Source: Prorocentrum cordatum (lineage: Eukaryota; Sar; Dinophyceae; Prorocentrales; Prorocentraceae). From it: DNA of 64,000 nucleotides. Where the stretch lies: positions 164,501 through 228,500 of the forward strand of contig CAUYUJ010014335.1 of NCBI GenBank assembly GCA_963575745.1, given 5' to 3'. Each line of letters starts with the position of its first letter. The first letter of the stretch is position 1. This document shows positions 32,323 through 43,174 of this stretch, piece by piece. Position numbers and translations under genes: made by a program. Under the pieces are notes generated by a model. The model was not told the DNA's origin and made no database searches. It saw nothing but the letters and a program-made list of their open reading frames with translations.

Positions 32323-32399
32323 GGGCCTCCACAGACCACGGCCCTCGCACGTGCCTTCGTCTGTGAGGCCATAAGGATCGGGGAAACGCAAGACTCGAG

Positions 32400-32585
32400 C
32401 TCGCTAGAATTTGGGTTTTAGCCGAAGCTTTTTGGCGAGCCTGCCCCGGATTCCGACGGTCCAGTGTTCGTGGGATGTTTGCAGCGGGAGCTCGCGTCCA
32501 ATTTCAGGCTGGATCTCGTCGTTTTCCTGACGGCCCCGTCGGGCCAACCCGAGTCCTCCGAGCCCGAGTTTTGCTCCCCCCCGAC
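32400..32585 (+). mobile_element. foldback family P, copy 1
   Basis: Shares with 59318-59513 an ordered core: GAT/GTTTGCAGCGGGAG, CTCGTCNNTTTTCCTGACG, CGTCGGG, CGAGTCC. The ends carry inverted CTCG/CGAG words. More diverged than the 59.3 kb copy. Confidence 0.55.
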
Positions 32586-33299
32586 AGGAAGAGGCATGAG
32601 GAGGCCCAGGCAGGGAAGGAGGACAGGGAGGAGGACGGTGCAGGAGCCTCGTGAACTTCATCATGCCCGAGGAGACCTGCCGAGCGGGGCGCCCGGGAGC
32701 AGAAGCGCCGTCTCGGTCCACAACCTCACCCTCCTCCACCTCCTCCTTCCCCTCGTGAGTCTCCGCCCTGTCGCCCAGGACAGGCCTCGGGGTAGGCGGC
32801 AGGCTCATATCCGCTACCGTTGCACGTGCTTCGCGACCTCGGAAGGTTGGCCAGCATGATCCAGCATACTCCTTCCCCTCGTCCCCATCGGCGTCCTCCT
32901 TCCTGTCGTCGTCCTTCTGCTCTGCCTCTGCATTCTCCTCCTCCTCATCCTCTCGGCCGCCGGCCCGTCCCTCCACGCTATCCGCACCCTGCCCCAAGTG
33001 ACCCTCGCTTGACCTCCCTGGGCTCGATTCGGGCTCCCCGCTGCCCTTTGTGCTCGTGCCATCCCGCGGCGGCGAATGCGTGGGGGACGCCCGACTTCCG
33101 CTGCGCCGCGATCGCCGCATTCGTCCATCGTGCGCCGCGCCAGCCTCGGGAGCGCGGCCATTGAGCTGGCGGTCGCCCCGCCCGCCTTTGGGCGCCGCGG
33201 CGCCGCCCAGCCGCCCGCGCGTGCCAGGGGCTGCGGGGTCGGGCTCTCGCGCCGGGCCAGAGCACGGCCTCGGGGCAGAGCCTCGAGGCTCGAGCAGCG
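32586..33299. other. no gene recognised
   Basis: GC-rich, charged low-complexity frames on the minus strand (Glu/Asp/Lys/Arg runs) without a domain. Confidence 0.35.
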
Positions 33300-33512
33300 G
33301 CGAAGCGTCCCGGTTCGCTCGCCGACGGGCCCACCGGAGAATGTTGTAAAATTCTGTTGTGGTTTGCACGCAATGTTATGGAAGCTGGCTGGGGGGCTGT
33401 CTTGCGTTACCACATTGGGCCCCTGTCCTAAGGACGCTGATTTAGCTATAAGAGAATTTCGCGGTAGGCGTATAGGAGTGCCGGGACGGTCGGTCCATGC
33501 TCAAGTGACGGG
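33300..33512 (+). repeat. dispersed repeat family J, copy 2
   Basis: GGCGAAGCGTCCCGG, GAGAATGTTGTAAAA, GCTGTCTTGCGTTACC, TGTCCTAAGGAC and TATAGGAGTGCCGGGACGG parallel 19845-20070. Confidence 0.7.
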
Positions 33513-33847
33513 GGTCAATGCAAACGGGGGTCGGCCAGTGCGCGGGATCATGCAGGATCTTGCCGGCCAAGGGGGCACTGACCCGGGCTTGTGTGCAGGA
33601 TCTGGCAGGATATTGCAGGAACTTGCACGGCATGACTGACCAGGGTCAGTATCGACCTGGGCCAGTAGATCCCCGAAGCATGCTCCTTCTGCAGCCCGAT
33701 GGGAAATAATGGCATACGTAACTTATGCAACATGCGCTCTCGCAGGTCCCGGCGGATTTCCTGGGTCACACCACGGGCGGCGCATGATGCGCCGCCCGTG
33801 GTGCGCACCGCGCGCCAGGAAGTGGGGATTTGCAAGGGCTCCCTCGA

Positions 33848-33992
33848 GGGCGCGAAGTTATTCGCGCTTCGCGCTTCGCGGTCCTCGATCCTTCTCCCCC
33901 TCCTCCTCGTCCTCCTATTCTCCCTTTGGGAGGGCGGCGCGAGAGCGCGAAGTTATTCGCGCTTCGCGCTTCGCGCAGCGCGAAGCGCGAAG
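33848..33992. repeat. GCGAAGTTATTCGCGCTTCG palindromic repeat, two copies
   Basis: The phrase GCGAAGTTATTCGCGCTTCG occurs at ~33852 and ~33948, about 96 bp apart, each followed by further CGCTTCGCG palindromes. Confidence 0.75.
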
Positions 33993-34175
33993 TTGGGAGC
34001 CCTTTTTGCGCGGACCTGAAGCAGTTTAGGCTTCTCTGGTCTGCTGTTCCTCCAGCGGGGTCCGCCGAGTCGACCCCTCCGCCCAGCCCACGCTGGACTC
34101 GTGGGGCCACAATTCTAACCTGGGGAGGCGAGTGCAGAGGGAGGCGGAGAAGACGATCCCCTGGACACCACTTGC

Positions 34176-34303
34176 TTGGCGTCGCTCGGACGTGTGAATT
34201 TTGCTCTGCGGGGATCATTGGGGAGCATCCTGGATCATTCTCTGACAAAGCCCGCACACACGACACCAACACATGCACGGGGAAAGGACGCCCGAGCGAT
34301 GGA
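34176..34303 (+). mobile_element. MITE family B, copy 2
   Basis: Begins TTGGCGTCGCTCGGACGTGT and ends ACGCCCGAGCGATGGA (inverted). Interior GGGGAGCATCCTGGATCATT matches family B. No clear target duplication. Confidence 0.75.
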
Positions 34304-34649
34304 CTCCACCTCCTCGCGGCCTGCATCCGACAGCAGGGGCGGCCAGGCGGCCTCCTGCAAAGATGGCCCAGCCTCGTGGCTCGCGGCAGGGCTGAGCTGC
34401 CAGGGACCGCGTCGGCCCCTCCCCCACCTCCCCCCCCTCCTCCCCCAGGCTCAACCGCGACCCCTCGAAGGTCAGATCGAAGGTCTGATGTACGTGCGGT
34501 TGCCCACCACTGGAGTGGGTCTGCCACATAATCCGACGTGCGAAGTCCTGAGCAATCGCAGCGCGCTCGCATCCCATAGCCGGACTTTTCCGAACAGATG
34601 AGCAGACAGTTTGGACCTCGGGCAGTGGGTTGTTCCATTCTCGATGTGC

Positions 34650-34815
34650 ACTCCTGGGTAGCGCAGGCTACATGGTGCAAGATACGTGGTGCAAGCCGTG
34701 GGGTGCAATGTCGGCGGTGCAAGTTGTGTGGAACGTACACATGGTTAGTGCAAGGTCCTTGCTGCAAGCTTTGGGCTACGACCTGTGCGGTGCAAGCCAT
34801 GCCGTCCAATAGATT
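34650..34815. repeat. degenerate GGTGCAAG repeat
   Basis: TGGTGCAAG(A/C) words recur roughly every 15-17 bases with GTGG/TGTG spacers. Complementary in type to 22680-22795. Confidence 0.6.
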
Positions 34816-36314
34816 GGGGTGCAAGCTATTCTCAGGAGGAAAATCAGCACAGACAAGAACACTCGCCGATCCCCCTGAAAAGATGGGACAATGTGGGAAG
34901 TGGCTGGGGAGGCCGAAGATCACGAGCATGTTGGAAAGGTACGGGGAATCCTGGGATGCTTGGACCCCCTGGACCCTGGGATGCTGGGATGTTGGAAAGC
35001 TATGTTGAGCTGTGTGTCCCTGGACCCCCTCGGATACGCGCGGGCGCAAGCTGCGTGTGCATCCCGCAGCGCGAGCCGGCGCACCGGGCGCGGGGCGCCC
35101 AGGGACCAGGGGGCGGCCTGACCTCACCGAGCGCGGTCGAATGCTGGCAAGGTGCCCAGTCGGTCGCAAGCGTCCTGAAAAACACGTGCTTGCCTCGAGG
35201 TAGTCTCGATGTCTGTTCATGGGAGCCTTGGCGGCGACACTGAAATCAGCTTTTCCTGCATTTGGACCGCGTAGGGGCCGCAGTTGGCCCATTCTCCTGC
35301 TCCTCCTCTCCCCTCCTGTTCCCCCTCCTCCTCCTCGTTCTTCTAGTCCCCGCGAATCCATTCCAAGTCTGGTCCCAATCTGGTCCAAATTTGTTCAAAA
35401 TCCAGTCCGAATCAGGCCCAAATCGGACAGCGCTGGGGGCCACGCAGGCTCCCATGGAACGGACACCAAAGGTAGTGGATCGTACAGTCAAGACTAGATC
35501 TAGGTCGGGGGACGCACTCGGAGCCGAGGCTCGCCGTGGCCAGAAAAGGCCCTTCATTCCTCATTTGGCGTTCCTTCTGGTAAGACGCTGACTGTAGATC
35601 CCGAGCGGCGGATGCAGGCCGTTTGCGAGAAATTACCTTTCGAGTATAGGAACGCGCCTGTCTACAACCGACCCTTCGCAAAGCCACCACTTCCGTGACA
35701 TCCCCCTCGCCTGACCCCAAGACGTACGCATACTGCCGGAGAAAGGCCTCGAGGGCGCGGGGGACGTCACGGAGGGTGCTCGTCACAGAAGGGGTCGGTT
35801 AGGCCGCGCCCGAAGGGGTTGGCTTCGTGTGAATACTAGGATGGATCAGCCAATTGTGTAGAAAGATATGCATGAGCCTTTCAGTGCGGGCATTGTTTTG
35901 GGGACATGCCGACTCCCAATCTGGACTCCGCCGCTTTGGGATGAAACTTCTGGGAGGTTGCAGCATAGGCGCTGGTATATCCGCGGTCGAAAAACGTAAT
36001 CCCATGCTAATTCCGATCCGAACCAGGCTCATGCCCCCCAGTACCTGGCTTAATAGACCTCCCAGGAGTTGCCCACCACTCTGCCAGGGCTGTGCGCTGT
36101 TTGCGGGGGGTCGTGTGGCCAGTCATGGCCCTTGGCTGCGTCACTGTTGCGCCGCAGGTCTCTTCCCCCTCACCCGTGGGCCGTGCACTGGCCTCGGGCC
36201 AGGATTTGCGACCCCCCCTTCCTGGACGCCGCCCTCACTGGGCGCCCCCGAGTATTGTGGTAAGGAGGGAGGCCAGGATGGGAGGAGGGCATCGGGGGCA
36301 ACGTCCGGGAGGGG
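34816..36314. other. no gene recognised
   Basis: Short CTTGGACCCCCTGGACCCTGGG direct words lie near 34955-35030. Minus-strand frames between 35400 and 36040 have mixed composition but no family I can defend. Confidence 0.35.
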
Positions 36315-36480
36315 GGGAGGGCTCAGCGGGGGATGCATCGACCCCCTACCGCCCACTGATCGCCGACAAGAGGCCCGACAGCCCCACCCCGCCCAAGGTT
36401 GTTCGAGTTCGCTATCGGGAGCCCATCGCCGATCTGTCGGCGGCGTGTCTCCGATCCCACGATGATGCTTCCTCCCCCTG
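36315..36480 (+). repeat. dispersed repeat family O, copy 1
   Basis: GCATCGACCCCCTACCGCCC, ACTGATCGCCGACA, GCCCCACCCCGCCCA and TCTGTCGGCGGCG parallel 63690-63860. Confidence 0.6.
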
Positions 36481-36619
36481 AGCGGCCCTCCCCGTGACGT
36501 TTCCCCTCGTTTGCAGGTCGCAAGTTCGTTCTCATGTCTTGGGTGATGCCTTGTGCGGGCTGAGAGCACGGGCTCCCGAAGCCTACCCGATGGCGCTGCC
36601 GCCCGTGTCCGCCACCTCC

Positions 36620-36735
36620 CCCTCTCGCGCGACGAGCATGGCCGTATCCGCCGCCTCGCGGGCTGGGCACTTGGGCCACGACCCCGCGGGTACGGGACGT
36701 GTTTGTCGCGGATGCTCCCCGCGGGACGCATCTGC
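36620..36735 (+). repeat. dispersed repeat family N, copy 1
   Basis: CATGGCCGTATCCGCCGCCT, CCACGACCCCGCGGGTACGG and TCGCGGATGC; the reverse complement of the block at ~53505-53580. Confidence 0.65.
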
Positions 36736-36839
36736 GCGTGCGACCGCGCAGCCGCGGGACCGTGCCACAGAGTCCCGGCCGCGAGGGCACAGGTTTGCAC
36801 ACGTGCGTCCAGGCCTCCTGGACGGGTCCGAGTAGATTG

Positions 36840-36995
36840 GGTCGGAGGATCGCGCCGCATCGCCGAGGCATCGGCGACGTGGCTCGATGAGGGGTCCGAT
36901 CTCCTCCACGCCGACGTCGCCGATGCATCGCCGACGTCGCCGATGCATCGCCGATGCCTCGCCGATACATCGGCGAGGCATTGGCGATGCGGCGC
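36840..36995. repeat. GCCGATGCATC minisatellite
   Basis: GCATCGCCGACGTCGCCGAT words repeat in both senses around 36905-36990, ending in the inverted pair CGCCGATACATCGGCG. Confidence 0.75.
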
Positions 36996-37194
36996 GATCC
37001 TTCGAGCCCATCTGCCCGGACCCCGTCTGGGAGGCTTCTGGTGCGCCGCTCGCGCGTGGGGGGGATGCCTGGGCACCTGCCGCCGCGCCCGGTTCCGCGG
37101 GCGTGCGGCTGCCCTGCCGCTCCAGACGTCCTCGCTCCAGGCGTCCTCCGGGCGTCCTCCGGACGGCCTCGCACCAGACGCCCTCGGTGGCCCC

Positions 37195-37400
37195 CAGACG
37201 GCGCGGTGACCACACACCGGGCGGTGAGTCCGTGCGGATGCGAGGTCACCGCACGGATTCGGGGCCCGCGTCGACCTCCGAGGACGGCTCGGGCGGCCTG
37301 GCCCTCCGGGGTCCCGAGAGCGTGCGGTCGGGGACCGCGTGGTGAGGTCGGTGGGGATTCCGAGGTCACCACGAGGTCCGTCACCACGCGGTCTCGGGCC
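37195..37400. repeat. family M copy 2
   Basis: GGCGCGGTGACCACACACCG, AGGTCACCGCACGGATTCGG, GGTGAGGTCGGTGGGGATTC and CGTCACCACGCGGTCTCGGG are the same ordered inverted words as at 60290. Confidence 0.75.
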
Positions 37401-38754
37401 CCCGGAAGTTACGACGCGGAGTCCCCACCGTCTCCACGAGCCGCCCAGGTTTGCTCCTCTCCCTCCTCATCTCCTGGCGTTGGACATCGGTGTTCTAGAT
37501 GTTTGTTGTGGGGGCCTTCTCGTGGCCCACCTCACTGATATGTTCGACCCTCGGTCGTTGCTAGCTCGACTCAAGTTCGACTCCAGCTCCACTTAAGTTC
37601 GACTCAGGTTTGTTTCAAGTCCACGGACGTTCGACGCAGCTTTGATGCATGATAGGAGCGAGTGGCTCTAGGAAGGTCCCCATGACGAGCATCGAAGGCG
37701 TCTTGGAGGCGAGCCCCCGTCGGATCATTCACGGGGCAGCATGGCGGGCAGGAGGCGAGAGACAGCGGCGTGTACGACCGTTGTCATTCTTGTTCAGGGC
37801 GGCCAGCGCCTGGAGCCTCGCCGTCGGCCGAGGGTATCGCCCTCGCCCATCTCGGGGTCGGCGTCGCTCGGGGCCTCATCGGCGCCCGAGGGTCTTGAAG
37901 CCGAAGCCAGAAGCGGGGGTGCACAGGCAAGAAAGGGCCCACCCTGCGGCCTGCGGGCTCAGTCAACAGCATTCCGCTGAGGGGTGTTGCAGCCCCCCCT
38001 GAACACAGGCCCCAAGTCGGGTTTGCCGTGGCCCCGGGAGGTGCAGAGATAAGAAGCGCGTTCCTTCTGATGGGCTGTATCGGTCCCAACGTTTTTTTGG
38101 TGTGTGTGTGTGTGTCGTTCTCCTCGTCCTCCCATGCCATTGCCTTCTTCCAGCCTCTTTCTCTCAAGTGGTGCCTCGCCTCGGAGGAGCTGACCATGTA
38201 CGGCTCGCCGATTCCGATATTCGACCTTGGCGAGGACGAGGGAGACGTTGGGCTTCACTGATGCAAAGGTAGGGAGACATGCAGAGGCATGCGCGTCAGG
38301 GCCTGGAAGCATCATCACTCTGCCAGTGTCCGAGGCATGGTTGCTCCCACCCCGAATGCACAGTTGCGACGTGCCGGGCAGGCCTGAGGCAAATCTAATT
38401 TGCACCCGAACGTCGCGGAGTGCTCCCAGTCTGGAGTGCTTTGGAACGGCCACGGCGCCCGATTCATCATGTGGATTCGCCAGTTCTAAGAGGTCTTTAG
38501 CTATCTTTTCCCGAGATGACGTCGTATTGCACACGTCTTATCATGTACGTGCAGGGACACTTGATCAAACAACATCCGTTTGCGCAGGATACGCAATTCA
38601 GAGTTTACCACCTGTCCGCGATGATGTCGAGGCAATGGCCTCCAGGTCATGTTCTCGGTTCGCCGGAATGCTCAGCCGATCACAAGATCGCACGACGATT
38701 CTTTCCCTATGGGCCCCGCGCCAACCCAACGCCAAAACAGTGTGCATGTATGCG
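37401..38754. other. no assigned gene; unclassified open frames at 37.96-38.75 kb
   Basis: Both strands are open here. A minus-strand frame (38534 to 37959, ~190 codons) has fairly even amino-acid composition, but a plus frame over the same bases is as good. TG microsatellite at 38098-38114. Tandem TTCGACTC words lie at 37545-37640. Confidence 0.35.
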
Positions 38755-38890
38755 GACGCGTTCCGTCGTTCGGAATGGCGCTCTCGCCCGAGCGTGGCCC
38801 ATTTTTCTGGATCCCTGTTCCATCGTTGTCGCCCCCCTCATTTCCCCTTCTCCGCCTTCCCCTTGCTCCCGATCTTAGCGCTCCTTCCAC
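38755..38890 (+). repeat. dispersed repeat family L, copy 3
   Basis: CGTTCGGAATGGCGCTCTCG, GAGCGTGGCCCATTTTTC and following pyrimidine-rich text parallel 62545-62640. Confidence 0.65.
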
Positions 38891-39038
38891 TCCAGTTCCC
38901 GCTGCTGCTGTCCGTCTTCGTTCTGCTCCTTTTTCATCCTCTTGCTCCTTCTGCTCATCGTCTTGCTCATTCGCCACCTGCTCTTCCACCGTGCGCAGCT
39001 CCCTTCTTCCGATTGCGCGTAACAGGATGAGGTCCCCC

Positions 39039-39220
39039 TTACAGTCGGGGCGCTCAAGAAGGAACCCTTTTCGTTGGGGAGGGGCTCGGCGTTCCTTGAT
39101 TGTTTTACAGTTTGCCTTGGGTTTTCCTTGGGGGTTCCATGGGAAATCTAAGTTTATCTCATGGGAAGAAGGGGTCTCGTTCCTTATTTAGGGTTCCTTA
39201 GGTCAACTCCCCGACTGTAA
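39039..39220 (+). mobile_element. MITE family E, copy 1 (182 bp)
   Basis: Exact 12-bp terminal inverted repeat TTACAGTCGGGG / CCCCGACTGTAA. Interior AAGAAGGAACCCTTTTCGTT, GGCGTTCCTTGATTG, CTCGTTCCTTATTTAGGGTT shared with 44759-44938. Confidence 0.9.
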
Positions 39221-39539
39221 AGTCTCATGTCCGATGTGCCGGAGATCCTGGATTTCACGCGACGGCGCTATTGGGAATGATGGGAGGGAGGGTCTGTCAG
39301 ACGAGGCGCGAGCGCGCCTAGCTGGCTGGACCCTGAACCCTCGCGTTCCTGAACGTTCCCCCCCTTCTCAGGTAAAACAATGAACACATTCCCCGTCCCC
39401 GGTGGAAGTTTGCCGCCGGCATAAGAGTGCACATCTCTCCCGTCCCGTCCTGCACCGCCCTGACTCCCTCTGTTCCCGGACTTCCCGTTCTATCGAGTCG
39501 CTTCCCGTCACGTGCTTCGAAAAAAGAACGACAATCCAC

Positions 39540-39665
39540 CCGCAAGGATGAGCGATGTTCCAAGGCTACCCTTGCATCCTTCCCCTTCGGCCCGCCCTTG
39601 GCCGCCTCCGCTGGCCGCGCCCCGCTCGCAAAGTGCCGACATGGCCTTATCGCGCGTCCTTGAGC
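39540..39665 (+). repeat. dispersed repeat family I, copy 2
   Basis: CAAGGCTACCCTTGCATCC, TTGGCCGCCTCCGCTGG, GCGCCCCGCTCGCAAAGTGC, ACATGGCC; counterpart of 22855-22985. Confidence 0.7.
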
Positions 39666-39789
39666 GGGTTGACTGTGCATTTGGCGTGTTCTGAACAGGC
39701 CCGGTCGTTTTCGGGGCAGCCCTGCTGTGCTCGTTTCTGAAGCTGCATTTGCTTAAAAAGGGGCCTCGCTTAGTGGGGTGCTTCGAACG

Positions 39790-39968
39790 GTGGAGGCCCA
39801 TGCCAGAAAACACCCTGCTTGCCCAGGGTGCCCTGGATCTCTGAGGTTTCGATGGTTTTGCGACGGAAAGCGTGACGCTGCCACACCACACATCGATGGA
39901 CGACGCCCCGGAGTCTCAGGTTTGGGTTTCCTGTGGAAGGTTTCTTGTGGTCAGGCCCCCATTGTAGC
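39790..39968 (+). mobile_element. element family D, copy 2
   Basis: CGGTGGAGGCCCATGCCAGA..AACACCCTGCTTGCC and the right end GTTTCTTGTGGTCAGG..CCCCATTG are an inverted pair. The inner CAGGGTGCCCTGGAT is as in copy 1. Confidence 0.7.
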
Positions 39969-39972
39969 ACTA

Positions 39973-40086
39973 AGTCGGGCCTGTAGTCAGGGGGCGATTT
40001 CTTCTACAATCTTGGAATCTTTTTGGATCATGCCTTGACAGTTTTTTCCCGTCCAAAAACCCCTTGTAGGGGGACATGCCCGACCT
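39973..40086. mobile_element. MITE family F, copy 2
   Basis: AGTCGGGCCTGTAG at the left and CTTGTAGGGGGACATGCCCG at the right. Shorter than copy 1. The phrase ACTGCAGCAGGGAGGTCCTG follows here and again after the 40528 copy. Confidence 0.7.
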
Positions 40087-40124
40087 ACCTGCAGCAGGGA
40101 GGTCCTGCTGCCCTCTGTTAAATA

Positions 40125-40305
40125 CCAGTTTGAAACATATCCCTATCCCTATGTTTGACATCACCTCACCTCGATGCCGATCTTGAGGATTCCCTCGGTT
40201 TCTGAGGGCCTATCCCTAAGACTGTCCTCGCTTCTTGCTCGCCCAGCTCAGGGATAGGGATACATTCGAGGCTGGTTACTCTGGTGCCGCCCTCTCTTCG
40301 AGGTC
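40125..40305 (+). repeat. dispersed repeat family K, copy 2
   Basis: ATATCCCTATCCCTATG..TGACATCACC..GATGCCGATCTTGAGG..TATCCCTAAGACTGTCC..AGGGATAGGGATAC; outer words inverted; relative of 25725-25905. Confidence 0.65.
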
Positions 40306-40309
40306 CCAC

Positions 40310-40605
40310 TTGGAATATGTTTGGATCATGTTTGGACCATTTCTTTCCCCGTCCAAAATTCCTTGTAGGAGGACGGGTTCGCGGCTCACTTCGAGGGCCC
40401 ACTTGACGTGGCGGCGCCCAGCGTCAACGACGTCCGTGCGTGCAGCTTAACCCTCACGAAGCTCAAAGGGCATGCCGGCGTGGTGGATGGCGCGGTCATC
40501 GTCAGAAGCCTGGCGCGTTCCACCGCCATTCGACATGAAAAAAAAAACCTCGTGGGGGGACATGCCCGACCGAACTGCAGCAGGGAGGTCCTGCTGCCCT
40601 CTGGG
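40310..40605. mobile_element. two partial MITE family F right ends
   Basis: CCGTCCAAAATTCCTTGTAG..GGACGGGTTC (40358-40380) and CTCGTGGGGGGACATGCCCG (40549-40570), the second followed by the same CAGGGAGGTCCTGCTGCCCT phrase as after copy 2. A plus frame between them (~40408-40520) is protein-like but unrecognised. Confidence 0.5.
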
Positions 40606-40754
40606 GCCGTCCTGACTTGGGCGTGCCCGCGGCAAGCGGAGCGGCGGGCGCCTGCCGCGGGCCACCTGCACGGGGGCGCTGCACGCCTGGGCGAGGCGGG
40701 GCGGCGGAAGGCCCCACGGGCAGAGGCCAGGGGAGGGCACGACACCCCCTGGCC

Positions 40755-40949
40755 TCGGGCCGGACGAAAGGGGGGGGAATTGGGAAAGGGGGGGTTACGA
40801 AATCTGCTGCATGCAGCTGGTTTCGGCCTCACTGAGGGGCCCAGCCCACGATACATAGCTCCATCCGGCGCCGGGAGGCGCCGGGAAAATCAGCTGCGTG
40901 AGCTGATTCTCCCCCCCCCTTTGCTATCCCCCCCTTTCGCCCGGCCCGA
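40755..40949 (+). mobile_element. MITE family A, copy 3
   Basis: TCGGGCCGGACGAAAGGGGG..ACGAAATCTGCTGCATGCAG..GGCGCCGGGAGGCGCCGGG..CCCCCCTTTCGCCCGGCCCG. Full length, ~195 bp, no obvious target duplication. Confidence 0.88.
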
Positions 40950-40990
40950 AGCTACCCTCGAAGGAGAACAACAACACACAAGCATACCCC

Positions 40991-41121
40991 TTGGCATCGC
41001 TCGGACGTGTGCGTTGTTTTCTCGGCGAGGACCATCGAGGAGCATCCTTGATCATTTGGCGAAAAAGCCACGCACGAAACCAAACAAAAACACAGGGAAT
41101 GGACGTCCGAGCGATGGCCAG
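40991..41121 (+). mobile_element. MITE family B, copy 3
   Basis: TTGGCATCGCTCGGACGTGT to ACGTCCGAGCGATGGCCAG (inverted). TACCC occurs immediately on both sides (40985-40989, 41122-41126) as a possible short target duplication. Confidence 0.85.
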
Positions 41122-41149
41122 TACCCATGCCGCTGCCCTCGAAGAAGGG

Positions 41150-41340
41150 CAGCAACTCATAAGCATAGCCTTTGGCGCTCCGCGCGGATCTCTTGGATCC
41201 TCTCTTGGGCCCCCCGGCGGCGCCTCCGGCGCCGCCCCTGGTGCGCTCCGCGCGCCAGGGGGGGGGGGGGGGCAGCGCGGACCCAAGAAATCCGCGCGGA
41301 GCGCCAAAAATTTGTGTTTATGTGTTTTTTCTTGTTCTGC
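41150..41340 (+). mobile_element. foldback family G, copy 4 (full length)
   Basis: GAAGGGCAGCAACTCATAAG..TTTGGCGCTCCGCGCGGATC..CTTGGATCC on the left; GACCCAAGAAATCCGCGCGG..GCGCCAAAAATTTGTG..TTTTTCTTGTTCTG on the right; GGCGGCGCC core palindrome. Confidence 0.85.
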
Positions 41341-41624
41341 ATACCCGTACCGCTACCCTGCCTCTTTTTCTTCCCTTTTGGGCCTCCAGGGAGGCCCGCG
41401 TCGCCAATGCTGGATTCGCCTCGAAATTCTGGTCAGAACGCGCCCCGGGAGAGGTCCGGGGAGTAGCTGTATCAGTATGTACTTCTTGGTTCCCCCGAGA
41501 AGGGCACGGCCACGCAGCCAGCACAGGAAGGGTGGACAGGAGCGGAGGGAAGCCAGAGAGCCCGATGCAAAGCCGATGGGAGGCCAGTGCGCACCAACCA
41601 TCAAAGAAGAACTACCGACTTACA

Positions 41625-41822
41625 TCATTGGAGGTCCGCGCTGGTTGCGTGGATCGAACCTCTTGGGATCCTCAGGGATATCGTGGATTAGCGCGGACCT
41701 CCCTCCCTGACGCGCGGGCCGTGCTAGTGTCGGCTCCAGAGGCGCCGCCATGAAGGCCCAGCGCCGACCCAAGAAATCCGCGCGGACCTTCGACAGTTCA
41801 TGTTCATGCCGTAGTTTCTTGC
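41625..41822 (+). mobile_element. foldback family G, copy 5 (variant)
   Basis: GGAGGTCCGCGCTGG with the inverted TTAGCGCGGACCTCC at 41677-41691 (nested foldback). The right end CCCAAGAAATCCGCGCGGAC..GTTCATGTTCATGC..TTTCTTGCTCTG matches family G, but the TTGGCGCTCC outer block is replaced. Confidence 0.7.
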
Positions 41823-42639
41823 TCTGAGTCGTGCCTAATCGAGAACATGCCGAACATGAGAATCGAGTGATCATCAAACGAGCGAGCACGTGAGAGCAAA
41901 GGGGCAGAGAGGGCCCTTCGCAGGATGTGGACCTCGGGGTTGCGGCGTACTTTGCTCCCGAGGCGGCTGCTGCTTTGACGACGGAAGGGGTGCAGAGTGC
42001 ATTTCTGACAATTCGTTCGTATGGGGAACGGAGTGGAGGCTGAGAGGCGGATGGGAAGGATCAGGAAGGGGTGATGCGTGGATGACGGCACGGAATGGAC
42101 GAATGGGAGAGGAGAAAAGGACAAGGGATAGGGCAGGTAAGGTAGGGGGTGTGGGGTAGGGGGTTGTCGAAGTACACGCACGAGTAGGGGTGGGAATGTT
42201 GTTGCGGGGAGGGAGAAATGCTGTCGCCCCCCCTGTGGCAAGTCGTTTTCGGGTGCCGAAGGGTGCGCGAAGCCTTGATGGCGGATGACTTGGCAGCGCT
42301 GGCAGGCGCTCAGCGACCGTGGGTTTCTTAGAAGCACCCCTGCTTCTTAGAAGGTGCGGGCGTTACCTATAGATGTAAGGCCCGCGACCTGTAAGGAGCA
42401 GCCTCCTAAGAAGCCCTCCCCCCTCCCTCCATCCTCTTGTGCGCGCCGCCAATCTTCATCAGGGGACTATTCACCTGGGGAGCACAACAGGTACCCTGTG
42501 GTATTTGCTTCGCGGCCGCCTCGCGAGGGGCGCCTTCGCCCCCCCCCCGCTCGGTCATGTGCCTGGTCTTGCACAGACCTGGACGACGGTCCGCAGCGGC
42601 GGCTTTCGCCTTTTCGTTCTCCCTGTCCTCCCAATCCTC
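41823..42639. other. no gene recognised
   Basis: Purine-rich on the plus strand up to 42200. AAGCACCCCTGCTTCTTAGAAGG and AGCCTCCTAAGAAGCCC (42330-42415) are inverted AAGAAGC words. No exon. Confidence 0.4.
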
Positions 42640-42790
42640 CTCTCCCTTCTCCTCTCCTCCTCTCTCCTCATCCTCTCTCCTCCTCCTCCTCCTCCTCCTC
42701 CTCCTCCTCCTCCTCCTCCTCCTCCTCCTCACCCTCCTCTTCCTCCTCCTCCTCATCCTCCTCCTGCTCCTCCCCCTCCTCTCCCCCAAC
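42640..42790. repeat. TCC microsatellite
   Basis: (TCC)n, near pure at 42678-42732. Confidence 0.92.
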
Positions 42791-43174
42791 ACCCTGCTCT
42801 CGATGCGATTCCTTGGAGGCTAGATGGCTAGATTCAGCATCGGCGCTGGTACGTCTGTGGTCGACGACCATTCTTCTCGGGCATAGCGAATTCAATCCGA
42901 CCAATCCCCGTTCAGTTCGCCTCACCCTCCCGCTGACTTCTGCCTAACCTAGCTCAACTCAACAGTGGCTCCTTCGTCGGGCTTGCTAGCCCCTGCTCTT
43001 GCAAGGACCACCTCCTTGCCCTGGCCGCCCTCCGCCCACTTCCCTCGCCAGGCAGTGCTGAAGAGCAACCGCCCGGAGTCGCAGCTGCCGCCGGAGTATT
43101 TCGTCTGCAACGTGGGCCACGTCGACACGCGCGCCGCGGGCGGCATGTGCGCCCGCCGCCCACCCCCGCGGAAG

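Noticed and set aside
31480-32391. ~300-codon minus-strand frame rich in Asp
   Set aside because: It is the translation of the ATC microsatellite plus flanks. A triplet repeat keeps one frame open by itself and no domain is present.
32404-33369. ~320-codon minus-strand charged frame
   Set aside because: Low-complexity Glu/Asp/Arg runs derived from pyrimidine-rich plus strand; its end lies inside foldback element P.
35412-36032. Possible third LINE fragment on the minus strand
   Set aside because: Two adjacent frames have mixed composition, but I could not match them to endonuclease, linker or RT motifs in order.
37959-38534. ~190-codon minus-strand frame with even composition
   Set aside because: The complementary plus frame is equally open and protein-like, and no family or splice structure supports either.
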